Of a DNA stretch of 64,000 bases, positions 38,856 through 49,987 are shown piece after piece. Below the pieces are notes generated by a model, which saw nothing but the letters and a program-made list of their open reading frames with translations, was not told the origin of the DNA and made no database searches. The DNA is from Methanobacteriota archaeon (GTDB lineage Archaea; Halobacteriota; Methanomicrobia; Methanomicrobiales; Methanomicrobiaceae). The stretch lies in the NCBI GenBank assembly GCA_016841485.1, contig JAENZA010000001.1, positions 120,255 through 184,254 on the forward strand. Reading direction: 5' to 3'. Both the position numbers and the translations under genes were made by a program. Positions within the stretch are counted from its first letter, which is position 1; each line of letters opens with the position of its first letter.

Positions 38856-40145
38856 ATGAGAATTCCGATATCAGCTGTAACAACCGAGACGACCGAGGCA
38901 GAGGTCATTGGATGGATTCACGAAGTCCGTGACCTTGGAGGGCTTGCCTTTTACATCCTCCGCGACCGGACCGGATTTCTGCAGGCAACCATTGTGAAGA
39001 AAAAGGCTCCGGAATCCGTCCTTGCGGCAGCAAAAGATGCATCCCGTGAATCCGTCGTCCGGATCACCGGCGTGGTGAAGGCAACAGAGAAGGCCCCCGG
39101 TGGACGGGAGATTCTCCCGGAAACCTTTGAAGTCATTGCAAAGGCAGATGCCCCGCTTCCCCTGGACGTTGCGGAGAAAGTCCCCGCCGAAATCGATACA
39201 CGACTCGATAACCGGTTCATTGATGCACGGAGACCGAGGGTAGCAGGCATTTTTCAGATCAGAAGCACGGTGCAGAACGCAATTACGGATCTTTTCTTCC
39301 GGGAAGGCTTCATTAATATTACCACATCGAAAATTGTGGCGGCTGCAACCGAAGGCGGCACCGAACTCTTCCCCCTGGCTTACTTTGAAAAAGAGGCATT
39401 TTTAAACCAGAGCCCGCAGCTCTACAAACAGATGATGATGGCTGCCGGGTTTGAAAAGGTCTTTGAAATTGCACCCATATTCCGTGCAGAAGAGCATAAT
39501 ACCACCCGGCACCTCAACGAAGCAACCTCGATTGATGTTGAGATCTCATTTGCAGATCATGAGGATGTCATGGATCTCCTCGAACGGGTCGTTGTCGGAT
39601 GTTACACAAAGGTGGCTGAAGAATGCCCCACGGCCATTGATGCAATGGGCATCGATTTTGCCGTTCCGAATGCCCCATTCCCCCGCATAACGTATGCTGA
39701 AGCCATCGACATTGCCGCAATCTCCATCGAGGAAGACATTACGTACGGCGATGACCTCTCCACAGCAGCAGAGAAGGCAATCGGCGACGAAATGGGTGAA
39801 CACTACTTCATCACGGACTGGCCGACGGCTATCAAACCGTACTATGCGATGCCCTTCGAAGATGACCCGTCCGTATGCAAGGCCTTCGACCTGATGCACC
39901 CGCGGATGGAACTGTCAAGCGGTGCCCAGCGGATCCACCAGCACGACCTGCTTGTTGAACAGATTCAGGCGAAAGGCCTCTCACCCGAGAGTTTTGAATT
40001 TTATCTCAAGCCGTTCAGATATGGCATGCCTCCGCACGCCGGGTGGGGTCTTGGAATGGAACGGCTGGTCATGACCATGCTTGACCTCCCGAATATCCGT
40101 GAAGCGGTACTCTTCCCGCGTGACCGGCATCGTGTGACGCCATGA
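38856..40145 (+). CDS. aspS: Aspartyl-tRNA synthetase (archaeal type)
   Basis: [81 protein letters not shown]. Confidence 0.96.
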   Translation: MRIPISAVTTETTEAEVIGWIHEVRDLGGLAFYILRDRTGFLQATIVKKKAPESVLAAAKDASRESVVRITGVVKATEKAPGGREILPETFEVIAKADAPLPLDVAEKVPAEIDTRLDNRFIDARRPRVAGIFQIRSTVQNAITDLFFREGFINITTSKIVAAATEGGTELFPLAYFEKEAFLNQSPQLYKQMMMAAGFEKVFEIAPIFRAEEHNTTRHLNEATSIDVEISFADHEDVMDLLERVVVGCYTKVAEECPTAIDAMGIDFAVPNAPFPRITYAEAIDIAAISIEEDITYGDDLSTAAEKAIGDEMGEHYFITDWPTAIKPYYAMPFEDDPSVCKAFDLMHPRMELSSGAQRIHQHDLLVEQIQAKGLSPESFEFYLKPFRYGMPPHAGWGLGMERLVMTMLDLPNIREAVLFPRDRHRVTP

Positions 40146-41035
40146 TCAGCACTAAACCGCTCCCGACAACGGTTGTGGGGAGTTATCCTGCAGTGAAAAA
40201 AGAAGGGCTCAGAGCTCTTCTGAACCCCCTCGCCGGGGCACAGGAGACTGCTGTATCGGATCAGATAAAAGCAGGTGTTGACATCATCTCGGACGGACAG
40301 GTCGGAGGGGACATGATCTCGATCATCGCCGGATACCTTCCGGGCGTGAAGGGCCAGGAGATTACGGGAAAAATATCCCCTTCCCAGAGGCCAATAACCC
40401 TGCAGGGGGTAAAATATGCACTCTCCCGCCATCCGAAAGTCAAAGGAATTGTCACGGGCCCCTCGACAATCGCCCATGGCCTGAAAGTCCGTACGCCATT
40501 GTACCGGGACCGGAATGAGGTGATTCTCGACATTGCAGAAGCAATGGCAGCCGAAGCGATGGCACTGGAAAAAGCAGGCGTGACCATTCTTCAGATTGAT
40601 GAACCAATTCTTTCGACCGGAGCAGCAGACCTTCATATCGCACGCGAGGCAATCGAAACGATCACCTCCGTCGTCAGGACCCCGACCTGTATGCATGTCT
40701 GCGGGGACCTCGGTTCTGTCATCGACGACATACTCACCTTCCCCGTGGACATTCTGGATTTCGAGTTTGCCAACAACCCACAGAATCTTGAGCTGCTTAG
40801 CGCAAAAGACCTGAAAGGAAGAAAACTCGGCTATGGTGTTGTTGACTCAGCCAGCACCGATATCGAGAGTGTTGATTCCATCCAGTCCAGAATTGAGAAG
40901 GGCATTGAGGTATTTGGTACTGAGCCGCTTCTCATCGATCCGGACTGCGGACTTCGAATGCATTCACGTGAAACGGCATATAAAAAACTGGATCATATGG
41001 TCCGGGCGGCAGCCAACTGTCGCACCGAACTCTAA
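40142..41035 (+). CDS. Core (MetE C-terminal-like) methionine synthase
   Basis: TTVVGSYPA; DIISDGQVGGDMI; ILQIDEPILSTG; MHVCGDLG; LLIDPDCGLRMHSRETAYKKLDHMVRAA. Confidence 0.88.
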   Translation: MISTKPLPTTVVGSYPAVKKEGLRALLNPLAGAQETAVSDQIKAGVDIISDGQVGGDMISIIAGYLPGVKGQEITGKISPSQRPITLQGVKYALSRHPKVKGIVTGPSTIAHGLKVRTPLYRDRNEVILDIAEAMAAEAMALEKAGVTILQIDEPILSTGAADLHIAREAIETITSVVRTPTCMHVCGDLGSVIDDILTFPVDILDFEFANNPQNLELLSAKDLKGRKLGYGVVDSASTDIESVDSIQSRIEKGIEVFGTEPLLIDPDCGLRMHSRETAYKKLDHMVRAAANCRTEL

Positions 41036-41039
41036 CTTT

Positions 41040-41657
41040 TCAGACGACCCGGGCAGTCGTTGAAAGGTCAATTCCTTCTGTCTGAATATTATAGGGGTAC
41101 ATCCTGTTGGGAACATCGGCATCCCTGAGTTTGCGAATCATCAGTTTTCTTTCGATCTCGCTCCCGTGCATCTCTTCCAGGCAGGTAACAAACACATCCG
41201 CATGACGTGCAATTCTCATCTCCTCGATTTCCGGATGGACACCGGAGTACAATACAAAAAGGGTATTCCCACCGTGTTCCACAATGGGGCGTGAGGTCTC
41301 CTTCATCAGACGGAGGGCTTCGTCAACCCCCTCCTTCAGAATAACACTTGACAGGGAGTCCACCACCACGCGTTTTGAGGTACTGCAGGCATTAATGGCT
41401 TCTTCAACATCTGATGTCGAGACCTTGACCATCCCATCCTCCACCAGACCATCGATCATGAGGTAATAGTGTGTGCCCTCTCCCGATGCTTTCCAGAACT
41501 GTACCGCCATCTTCTCGATGCCCGAAAGGGGAGAACCATGGAGAACGATTATTGAGCCTGCCGGATAGCCGCCCCCAAGCTGAAAATCAAGACCGGCAAT
41601 TCCGGTCGAGACCTTATTGACTTTTTTAACCTCGATATTCTCTATGCCGGGACTCAT
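41040..41657 (-). CDS. RecA/KaiC/RadA-superfamily protein with degenerate Walker A
   Basis: VSTGIAGLDFQLGGGYPAGSIIVLHGSPLSGIEKMAVQFW; Walker B-like RVVVDSLSSV. Confidence 0.75.
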   Translation of the reverse strand: MSPGIENIEVKKVNKVSTGIAGLDFQLGGGYPAGSIIVLHGSPLSGIEKMAVQFWKASGEGTHYYLMIDGLVEDGMVKVSTSDVEEAINACSTSKRVVVDSLSSVILKEGVDEALRLMKETSRPIVEHGGNTLFVLYSGVHPEIEEMRIARHADVFVTCLEEMHGSEIERKLMIRKLRDADVPNRMYPYNIQTEGIDLSTTARVV

Positions 41658-41744
41658 TCGGCTATATGTATTAAAAGAAAGGGTAAATAGTTTCTCACAT
41701 ATTTTCGGGATTTTTTCACCATTTGGTACGCTTTCATCGAGGAG

Positions 41745-43286
41745 TTATGCTTCCCGGACGAGCGTCCCGTCCATATACCGTTCCCTGAGTTCCCGGCGAA
41801 GAAGTTTCCATCCCCCCACACGCGGTAGTTCGGAAACAATTACCATCTTTCTGGGAACCTTGTATCCTGCAAGCCGGTCCCGGCTGTAGGCCTGAATATC
41901 TTCAAGGGTAATGGACTGCCCCGGCTTTACCACCACCGCAGCAAACGGAATCTCTCCGCGGTGATCATCGGGGATACCAAAGATTGCAATATCATCTACG
42001 GCCGGGTGTTCGATAAGCGTCTTTTCTACTTCGGTCGGATATATTTTCCACCCGGACATTACGATCATATCCTTCTTTCTGTCCGTAATTGAGAGCATCC
42101 CGTTCTCATGCAGATGCCCTATGTCTCCGGTCAAAAACCACCCTTCTTCAAGAAATACCTCGGCACTCTCCTCCGGCATATTCCAGTATCCACAGGCGAC
42201 ACCAGGGCCCCGCAGGGCAATCTCACCGGTGGTGCCGACAGGCATTTCCACGGAGGGGTCTTCGATATCGACGATCTTTACCTCGCTGTACCCCACCGGC
42301 ATTCCAACACTCCGGAATTCAGTGGCACAGGCATAATCCTCAGGACGGATTGCCGTACCGGTCCCCACAACGATGGTCTCCGAGAGCCCGTATGCGTTTA
42401 TGATAGGAATTGCAAACCGCCGGTGAAACTCCTTCCAGATGCTCGGGTGGAGGGGCCCGCCGCCGGATATCATCTCACGTGCAGATGCCATCCTTTCCTC
42501 CGTCCCCTCCGGTGTCCGGGTCAGCGAATGTATCACCGGGGGCATCCCTGCGATGACGGTTGCCCCGTGCATCTCTATCAGGGAGATATACCGATCGAGA
42601 TCAAACCGTTCGAGAATGACCCATGTGGCTCCCGCCTTCAGGGCGGAAATGCCCCACGAAACGCCGACATGTGCCATTGGATAGATACCCAGATAGATAT
42701 CCTCTTCGCGCAGGCCCAGCACATCCACCTCTGCATCCATGGCCGCCATCCAGTTGCCGTGGGTCAGCATCGCCCCTTTCTGCTTTCCCGTCGTCCCCGA
42801 AGTATACTGTAGCTGGCAGAGATGATCGCATGAACAGTGAACGGGCCGCAGGAATGGGGACTGGCGTTCGCATTCGCACTTCCACTCGTCCGAATCGTCA
42901 AGGATGACGTGGACGTGTGGGGAGGAACGTTCAAGGCCTTGTGCTGTTTCGCCATATCCTTCAGCATCCGTTACAAGCATCACCGAGCCCGAATCGTCCA
43001 GCATGCTGACTACCTCGTCTGCCCTCAGCACGTTGTTGAGAGGGACCGCCACCGCACCGATTCTCCAGAGGGCAAAATACCAGATTACATACCGTGCTCC
43101 CGGTTCGAGATACAGGCAGACTCTGTCACCAGGAACAACACCTCGTTGTGTCAGACATCCTGCAATTCTGCAGGTATCTTCAAGAAGTGCCCGGAAACTG
43201 ACTACCTCGCTTCTGGAGGGGAATACCAGCGCCGGTTTGTCACCAAGGCGCGCGTTAACGTCAAGAAAGGCTGTACAGTTGGACAT
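41745..43286 (-). CDS. AMP-forming acyl-CoA synthetase
   Basis: LQYTSGTTGKQKGAMLTHGN; AYGLSET; GWFLTGDIGHLHENGMLSITDRKKDMIVMSGWKIYPTEVE. Confidence 0.93.
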   Translation of the reverse strand: MSNCTAFLDVNARLGDKPALVFPSRSEVVSFRALLEDTCRIAGCLTQRGVVPGDRVCLYLEPGARYVIWYFALWRIGAVAVPLNNVLRADEVVSMLDDSGSVMLVTDAEGYGETAQGLERSSPHVHVILDDSDEWKCECERQSPFLRPVHCSCDHLCQLQYTSGTTGKQKGAMLTHGNWMAAMDAEVDVLGLREEDIYLGIYPMAHVGVSWGISALKAGATWVILERFDLDRYISLIEMHGATVIAGMPPVIHSLTRTPEGTEERMASAREMISGGGPLHPSIWKEFHRRFAIPIINAYGLSETIVVGTGTAIRPEDYACATEFRSVGMPVGYSEVKIVDIEDPSVEMPVGTTGEIALRGPGVACGYWNMPEESAEVFLEEGWFLTGDIGHLHENGMLSITDRKKDMIVMSGWKIYPTEVEKTLIEHPAVDDIAIFGIPDDHRGEIPFAAVVVKPGQSITLEDIQAYSRDRLAGYKVPRKMVIVSELPRVGGWKLLRRELRERYMDGTLVREA

Positions 43287-43362
43287 AAAGGCAGTTAGTC
43301 ACTCCTGGATGTATGTTTGTGAGCAGTAGCGAATAATCATTTGGAAGAGTTGCAAAAAAGAA

Positions 43363-45909
43363 TTACTGGTATTCTGGGAGGTTTACCTGCATCTGTGAAG
43401 GAAGGCCTCCCTTGAAATACTGCTGAATTCGGCGGTACTGTTCGCGGACACGTTCGTTCATCATCGGCCGCACTTTATTGAGCGCCTCTTCAAAATCCGC
43501 CACAGTCACAGAATTTCTACCTGAACGCATCGAAATCATGGCTGCCTCTCGACAGAGCAGATCCAAGTCTGACCCGACATAGGACGATGTACGCGACGCA
43601 ATATCTGAAAGGATACCTTCGCGTACCGGGTCCTCGAGTACAAGTGCATAATTGTCCAGAAGGCTTCTCAGGAGACGACGGCGACGGGTCCTGCTAAGAA
43701 GGTCCCCCGTAATACTCCGGTCATCAACATGGCAGGCGATGAGCGCTTCAACGCTAATTCGGGCTGGCTTCTCCGTCCCGGCTCTCTCCTTTACAAAATG
43801 TTCAAAGAGCGTTTCAAGGCCCGCCTCATCGAAGTCCTTCGTCTCTTCGACGAGGGTTTCCAGGGCCGAACCTTCAAGCGGAATGAACCGGGTATGAATG
43901 GCAAGGATCTCACGACGTGCGGATTCAGACGGTTCACTTATGGCGACAAGGCGGTCAAAGCGGCCGGCACGAAGAAGAGCCGGATCGATGATATCAGGGC
44001 GGTTGGTTGCAGCAACAATCACGACCCCCTTGGTCTCATCAATCCCGTCAAATTCAGTTAAAATCTGGTTGACAACGCTCTCGATGACATGGCTGTCTGA
44101 GCCCCCGCCACGTGCCGGGGCGATGGCATCAAGTTCATCAAAGAAAATAATGGAGGGAGCAACCTGCCGTGCCTTCCTGAATATTTCCCGGACAGCACGC
44201 TCACTCTCACCCACCCATTTTGACAGGAGCTGAGGCCCCCTTACCGGGATGAAATTCGCGCCGCTCTCTGTCGCTACCGCTTTTGCAATCAGGGTTTTTC
44301 CGGTCCCCGGCGGACCATAGAGAAGGACCCCGTGCGGGGGTTCTATACCCAGATTCTCAAATTGTTCCGGCTGGGTCAAGGGGTATTCCACCGCTTCACG
44401 AATCTCTTCCTTCTCCTGCACAAGTCCGCCAATATCGCTCCATTTGATATTCGGCACCTCAATAAGAACTTCACGCATCGCGCTCGGGCTGACATCACGG
44501 AGTGCGTCACGGAAATCACGCGAGGTCACCTCCAAAGACTCCATAATCTCTTCAGGAATCTCATCATTATCGAGGTCAATCTCCGGCAGATATCTCCGCA
44601 GGGACCGCATAGCGGCCTCACGTGCCAGCGCCTGTATATCTGCACCGACAAATCCATGCGTTTTGGAGGCCAGGAATTCAAGCAGCCGTTCCTGGTTGCC
44701 CTTGATCTCTTCTTCGACCGCACTCCGTTTCTGGGAGATTTCTTCCCGCCTCTCCTCTTCAGCCGCTTCCTCTTCCTTTCGTTCCTGTATCAGGCGGACT
44801 TCTCCCTCAAGCGGCATGCCCCGCGTGTGTATCTTCAGGATCTCAAGGCGGTCATGTTCGTCGGGAACACCAATCTCAATCTCACGATCAAAACGGCCGG
44901 GACGCCGGAGTGCCTGGTCTATTGCATCAAGGCGATTCGTGGCGCCAATGACCAGCACCTGACCACGTTCCTCCAGACCGTCCATCATGGTAAGAAGCTG
45001 GGCCACGACCCTGCGTTCAACCTCACCGGTGACATCCTCACGTTTCGGGGTGATCGAGTCGAGTTCGTCGATGAAGATGATCGCAGGTGCATTCTCCTCT
45101 GCTTCCTCGAAGATCTCGCGAAGACGCTGTTCGGATTCACCATAATATTTTGATATGACCTCAGGTCCGGCGATGGAGATGAAATGGGCACCACTTTCGT
45201 TTGCGACGGCCTTTGCGATGAGGGTTTTTCCGGTTCCCGGAGGTCCGAACAGGAGTACGCCCTTGGGAGGTTCAATCCCGAGTTTGCGGAAGAGTTCCGG
45301 GTGACGCATGGGAAGCTCAATCGTCTCCCGTACGTTCTGCAGTTCCCCTTTCAGTCCACCGATATCCTCATAGGATATCTTCCTGACTCCTTCGAATCCT
45401 TCGGCAGGCTTATCGGAGAACTCAATCTCCGTATCGGTGGTGATGATGACCGCTTCGGCGGGCTCGATCTCAACGACCTTGAAGGCAACCAGCTGCTGCT
45501 GCATAAAGGGAAGACCAGCGACAATGGGAATGGTGTCGTTTTTCATGGCAGGAAATCCGATGAGTTTGAGAGACGCCTGATTGTAATTGATTGGCATCTG
45601 CCGCGTCAGGTCCTCCGGGGGGGCAATGAGGACACGCTGCGCCTCCACCTCATCTTCCACCGGCCGAATCTCAATTCTGTCCCCAATGCTCACCCCGGCA
45701 TTGAGCCGGATGAAATTGTCGATCTTGATCTTTTCGTGCCCCCAGTCCCGGGACTGCATCCTCCAGACCTTTGCCACCGTCCTGCGCTGGCCTTCGAGAT
45801 AGACCAGGTCTCCCGGGACCAGCCGTAGTTGCTGCATGGTCGTAAGATCAAGCCTGCACCTTCCCATCCCCTGATCCTCCGGGTACGCACTATCTACTTT
45901 CAGATACAT
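43363..45909 (-). CDS. cdc48: Cdc48/VCP-like AAA+ ATPase (two AAA modules)
   Basis: Two Walker A motifs [18 protein letters not shown] and [18 protein letters not shown]; Walker [11 protein letters not shown] and [10 protein letters not shown]. Confidence 0.96.
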   Translation of the reverse strand: MYLKVDSAYPEDQGMGRCRLDLTTMQQLRLVPGDLVYLEGQRRTVAKVWRMQSRDWGHEKIKIDNFIRLNAGVSIGDRIEIRPVEDEVEAQRVLIAPPEDLTRQMPINYNQASLKLIGFPAMKNDTIPIVAGLPFMQQQLVAFKVVEIEPAEAVIITTDTEIEFSDKPAEGFEGVRKISYEDIGGLKGELQNVRETIELPMRHPELFRKLGIEPPKGVLLFGPPGTGKTLIAKAVANESGAHFISIAGPEVISKYYGESEQRLREIFEEAEENAPAIIFIDELDSITPKREDVTGEVERRVVAQLLTMMDGLEERGQVLVIGATNRLDAIDQALRRPGRFDREIEIGVPDEHDRLEILKIHTRGMPLEGEVRLIQERKEEEAAEEERREEISQKRSAVEEEIKGNQERLLEFLASKTHGFVGADIQALAREAAMRSLRRYLPEIDLDNDEIPEEIMESLEVTSRDFRDALRDVSPSAMREVLIEVPNIKWSDIGGLVQEKEEIREAVEYPLTQPEQFENLGIEPPHGVLLYGPPGTGKTLIAKAVATESGANFIPVRGPQLLSKWVGESERAVREIFRKARQVAPSIIFFDELDAIAPARGGGSDSHVIESVVNQILTEFDGIDETKGVVIVAATNRPDIIDPALLRAGRFDRLVAISEPSESARREILAIHTRFIPLEGSALETLVEETKDFDEAGLETLFEHFVKERAGTEKPARISVEALIACHVDDRSITGDLLSRTRRRRLLRSLLDNYALVLEDPVREGILSDIASRTSSYVGSDLDLLCREAAMISMRSGRNSVTVADFEEALNKVRPMMNERVREQYRRIQQYFKGGLPSQMQVNLPEYQ

Positions 45910-45967
45910 TGTCTCGCCATCACCTTACCTTCTTATTAATGCCTTTGATTATATGTACTGGTATTGC

Positions 45968-47149
45968 ATGAAGACTCTTCTTCTTGACCCGTTTTCGGGG
46001 GCTGCGGGCGATATGATTATTGGGGCACTGCTGGGGTGCGGGGCGGACATTCCGGCAGTTACGGCAGCGATGGCTTCGGTAGTCGGACCCCCCGGTATAA
46101 CAACAACCGACCGGTGCGGTATCAAAGCTATACGGGTGGAGACTGGTGCAGGAAACAGGAGAGCCACCCTTGATGAAGTCCTTGAGAGGCTTCGTTTGGC
46201 CGATGCACCACCCGATGCGCTCTCCATGGCAGAACGGGTCTTTCGGAGGATTCATTCTGGCGAGTCAACGGTTCACGGACACCATGTCCATTTCCATGAG
46301 GTTGGTGCAGATGATGCCATTGCCGATGTCGTGGGTGCCTGCACCGCATTCTGTTCACTCGGCATCGACCACGTCATTGTCAGGCCGGTTCGCCTGGGGC
46401 AAGGTACCCTGAAGGGATCTCACGGGAATTATCCGGTTCCTTCTCCGGCAACGGTTGCGATTCTGAGCGAAGGCAGCATTCCGGTCAGGTTCACCGATGT
46501 GGACCGGGAACTCTGCACACCGACCGGTGCGGCTCTTCTTGCGGAATTTGCATCCTTCAAACCAGACAGTGGGGGAGAGGGAACCATAATCGCCGTCGGC
46601 TATGGTGCAGGGAAACGAAACCCGGAAGATACACCGAATGTACTCCGGGCCCTTCTGTGTACTGGCGAACCGGCAGCAGACAATACGATTGACATCCTTG
46701 AAACCAATGTTGATGATGCAACAGGCGAAGTTATTGCCTACACCCTTGAACGCCTCATGCAGGAAGGCGCCCGGGATGCTACGGCCAGCCCCCTGATCAT
46801 GAAGAAAGGGCGGCCGGGAACGATGCTACGTGTCATCTGCCGGCATGGGGAGAGCGACCGCTTCTGCGCCATACTCTCTGAAGAACTGGGCACCCTGGGA
46901 ATACGGTGTATCCCTGGAGTTCACCGGTCTACCATCGAACGGTCCATCACCCATGCCGAGGTCGCAATAGGAGATAAGACATGTACGATACCCGTGAAGA
47001 TAGGCTGGAAAGATGGTGCTGCCATCTCGATGAAAGCAGAATATGAGGATGCCCGCCTCTGTGCGGAGACGACCGGAACAAGATACCGGGATATTGCACG
47101 AATGGCCGAATATGCAGTGTGGCAGAAGATCAAGAGGGAGCGCCTTTGA
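45968..47149 (+). CDS. larC: Nickel-pincer cofactor biosynthesis protein LarC family
   Basis: LLLDPFSGAAGDMIIGALLG; HFHEVGADDAIADVVG; TPTGAALL; ETNVDDATGEVIAYTLERLMQEGARDA. Confidence 0.92.
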   Translation: MKTLLLDPFSGAAGDMIIGALLGCGADIPAVTAAMASVVGPPGITTTDRCGIKAIRVETGAGNRRATLDEVLERLRLADAPPDALSMAERVFRRIHSGESTVHGHHVHFHEVGADDAIADVVGACTAFCSLGIDHVIVRPVRLGQGTLKGSHGNYPVPSPATVAILSEGSIPVRFTDVDRELCTPTGAALLAEFASFKPDSGGEGTIIAVGYGAGKRNPEDTPNVLRALLCTGEPAADNTIDILETNVDDATGEVIAYTLERLMQEGARDATASPLIMKKGRPGTMLRVICRHGESDRFCAILSEELGTLGIRCIPGVHRSTIERSITHAEVAIGDKTCTIPVKIGWKDGAAISMKAEYEDARLCAETTGTRYRDIARMAEYAVWQKIKRERL

Positions 47150-47817
47150 CAGAAGAGTTGGTGTCCACAGGAATATCTCCCCTTGATTCCCTGATAGGAG
47201 GAGGGCTCTCCCCAAAAACCATTACCCAGTTTTATGGCGAACCTGCGGGTGGAAAAAGTACGGCGGCGATTGCATGTGCGGTCGCAGCACTCAAGGCCGG
47301 CGGAGAGGTCATCTATATCGACACGGAAGGGTTTTCCACCGAGCGGTTCCGTCAGATAGCAGGAAACTACACAGATATACTGGCCGCACGGCTGATGATC
47401 TACGAACCCTTCACCTTTGCCGAACAGGAGGCGGATGTGGCAGAATGTGCACGCATTCTGAAACAAAACCCTGACGTCAGGCTTATTGTAGTAGATTCCT
47501 TCACCGGCCTCTACCGGGCCGAAGGAGGACCTGCCGGCGAACCACAGAGGCGGCTCTCACGCCAGATGATACTGCTGCTGGGATACGCGAAACGCTATAA
47601 AATCCCGGTCGTTGTGACAAACCAGGTCTTCATGGATGTTGAGACCCGGACACTTCGCGGACTCGGGGGCACGGTTCTTTCCCATCTGTCCAAAGTAATC
47701 GTTCGCTTTGAAAAAAAAGGACCAACAAGACGTGCAGTTCTCGAAAAACACCGTTCACGCCCCGAAGGATTGTCTTTTTCGTTTCTTCTCACAGAAGACG
47801 GTATGAGAGAGGTCTAA
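47146..47817 (+). CDS. radB: DNA repair and recombination protein RadB (TTG start overlapping larC stop)
   Basis: STGISPLDSLIGGGLSPKTITQFYGEPAGGKSTAAI; VVVTNQVF; GLGGTVLSHLSKVIVRFEK. Confidence 0.93.
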   Translation: MTEELVSTGISPLDSLIGGGLSPKTITQFYGEPAGGKSTAAIACAVAALKAGGEVIYIDTEGFSTERFRQIAGNYTDILAARLMIYEPFTFAEQEADVAECARILKQNPDVRLIVVDSFTGLYRAEGGPAGEPQRRLSRQMILLLGYAKRYKIPVVVTNQVFMDVETRTLRGLGGTVLSHLSKVIVRFEKKGPTRRAVLEKHRSRPEGLSFSFLLTEDGMREV

Positions 47818-48635
47818 AAGACGATCAGTCCCTCAAATACCTTTTCGGCAGGCCCTTCCATGGTTGCATGATCATCCAGATGGATAGTCAGCCGGCCGCC
47901 CTTTGTCTCAACAGTGACTTCATTTCCTGTTTTTCCAAGCTGGTGGGCCACCGCTGCACTCGCAGTCGCCCCTGTACCACATGAAAATGTCTCCTCCTCA
48001 ATGCCTCGTTCATAGGTCCGGATGGCAAGGGCGCCTTCATCCTTAATCTGGACGAAATTGACATTTGCTCCTTCAGGGAAGGATGCATCAAAGCGGATCC
48101 TGGGTGCAATCTCCATCAGGGGTACGGATTGTAAGTCTTCGACAAACACTACGGCATGCGGTACCCCGGTATTGACCGCATATACCGTGTATCCCTCAAT
48201 CTCCTGCCGGTATTCCCCTTCGCATGTTGCCGGGATACCTGCACATTCAAAGAGAATCTCGCCCATATCGATGGCAGCGGTAAAGAGGCCCTCCTCATCA
48301 TATCCCATCGTGACCTCCATCACCCCTGCAAGCGTCTGGATCGTGCAGATATCAGTGACATATTCCATATCAAATGCATATTTTGCAAGGCAGCGTATAC
48401 CGTTCCCGCACATCTCGGCCTCACTTGCATCCGGCTGGAACAGCCGCATCCCGTAATCCGCCTCTTCGGCATTCACCAGGAACAATACCCCATCCCCTCC
48501 AATACCAAACCTGCGGTCGCAAAAAAGACGGGCAAAATCACCCTTCATCTCATCCGGAATGATCACTGAACCGGTCTCATCCACCAGTATGAAATCATTG
48601 CCGTTCCCGTGTAATTTAACAAATGGAATTTCCAT
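47814..48635 (-). CDS. dapF: Diaminopimelate epimerase
   Basis: FVKLHGNGNDFILVDE; MCGNGIRCLAKYA; SCGTGATASAAVA. Confidence 0.96.
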   Translation of the reverse strand: MEIPFVKLHGNGNDFILVDETGSVIIPDEMKGDFARLFCDRRFGIGGDGVLFLVNAEEADYGMRLFQPDASEAEMCGNGIRCLAKYAFDMEYVTDICTIQTLAGVMEVTMGYDEEGLFTAAIDMGEILFECAGIPATCEGEYRQEIEGYTVYAVNTGVPHAVVFVEDLQSVPLMEIAPRIRFDASFPEGANVNFVQIKDEGALAIRTYERGIEEETFSCGTGATASAAVAHQLGKTGNEVTVETKGGRLTIHLDDHATMEGPAEKVFEGLIVF

Positions 48636-48784
48636 ATTCAGCCTCCTCTCAGGCATCCTCCCACAATCCCGGTCCATCTGAACCTGCGGCGGGAGAATCC
48701 CGCAAGTTGGGCAAAGGGAGTAATACATCCATACGACTTATGTTGTTGTGGTAAAAAAGGGGTTCTTTCCCTTTCGGCGGTATG

Positions 48785-49984
48785 TTACTCTGCACCCCAT
48801 AGTGAGATCGCGTGCCGTAATTCAACATGGTCCTCCGCATACTCCTCGGCAGAGACCCCTTCAAGGAACGCATCAACAGCCTGGCGCATCGCCCGGGCCC
48901 CCGCTGCCGTTCCTTCAGGGTGCCCGTGGATGCCACCACCGGCCTGAAGAACAATATCCGTTCCGAGTGTGGCAAGTTCTGCATGCACCTTACCCGGATG
49001 AAGACCGCCGCTTGCAACCGGAAACACCTCCCTGAAACCGAAGTAGGGTTGCGTGAGAACGGCGTTATCGCCAAGGAGTTCCTCGGTATTATGGCCCATT
49101 TTCCCTGACACAGTGCCGGTATGCAACTGGTCCCCCCCCATCATTCTCACCAGGCGGGCAATAGGGCGCATTGCGATTCCGTGTTCGGGGTTGCGTGTCA
49201 TTGCTCCGTGCATGGTCCGGTGAACATGGATGGGCACCGATATCGACGGTGCCTCAGACAGTGCCTGGAGGGCAGAAAAACCGCAGGTGATAACATCGAC
49301 CATAATGGTGTTTGCTCCCCGTTCTATCGCCCGTTCTGCCCGCTCGACGATCCTGTCCGTCCGGTCAGAAACATTTACCGCATACAGGACCATCCTCCCT
49401 GTTTCATCCCGTGCTTCATCCAGACGCCCCATCACCGCCTCGACACGCTCCTCCATGGGACAGAAGGCCTGATCGGTCAGGGTCTCATCGTCCTTGATGA
49501 AGTCAACCCCGCCCGATGCGGCCTGGTAGGCTACCAGAGCGGTGTCATCCGGAGAGAGCCCGACCTTTGGTTTAATTATTGTCCCCACATGAGGCCGGTC
49601 ACGGCTGCCGATGAGGTGCCGCACACCTTCAATGCCAAAATTCGGGCCGCGGAAGTCCGTAAGGGTCTCGGGAAACTCCACATCCAGAAGACGCACCGCA
49701 TCCAGCCGTCCCAGACCGAAGAGATTGCCCGCGACAACAGAGAGATACTGCGGAACGTTTCCGGGCTCAAATATCTCGGCAGGATATCGTATTGTGGTCA
49801 CATACCCGGAACCTGAAGGCTCCACCTCAAGGACTTCTCCGTCCAGTGCCTGGATATAGTCCTGCCGGGTCGTAAGCCGGGTCCATGTTCCAGTCGTTTC
49901 TTCCTCAGCGATTGCCCGAGCCGCTTCCGCAGGCGTGGTATGGGTATCAGGGCGGAAGTAATAGATCGCTTTGACATCTGGCAT
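48785..49984 (-). CDS. rbcL: Form III ribulose-1,5-bisphosphate carboxylase
   Basis: GTIIKPKVGL; GGVDFIKDDETL; VHRTMHGAMTR; GTVSGKMG; VASGGLHPGKV; GGGIHGHPEG. Confidence 0.96.
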   Translation of the reverse strand: MPDVKAIYYFRPDTHTTPAEAARAIAEEETTGTWTRLTTRQDYIQALDGEVLEVEPSGSGYVTTIRYPAEIFEPGNVPQYLSVVAGNLFGLGRLDAVRLLDVEFPETLTDFRGPNFGIEGVRHLIGSRDRPHVGTIIKPKVGLSPDDTALVAYQAASGGVDFIKDDETLTDQAFCPMEERVEAVMGRLDEARDETGRMVLYAVNVSDRTDRIVERAERAIERGANTIMVDVITCGFSALQALSEAPSISVPIHVHRTMHGAMTRNPEHGIAMRPIARLVRMMGGDQLHTGTVSGKMGHNTEELLGDNAVLTQPYFGFREVFPVASGGLHPGKVHAELATLGTDIVLQAGGGIHGHPEGTAAGARAMRQAVDAFLEGVSAEEYAEDHVELRHAISLWGAE

Positions 49985-49987
49985 GGT

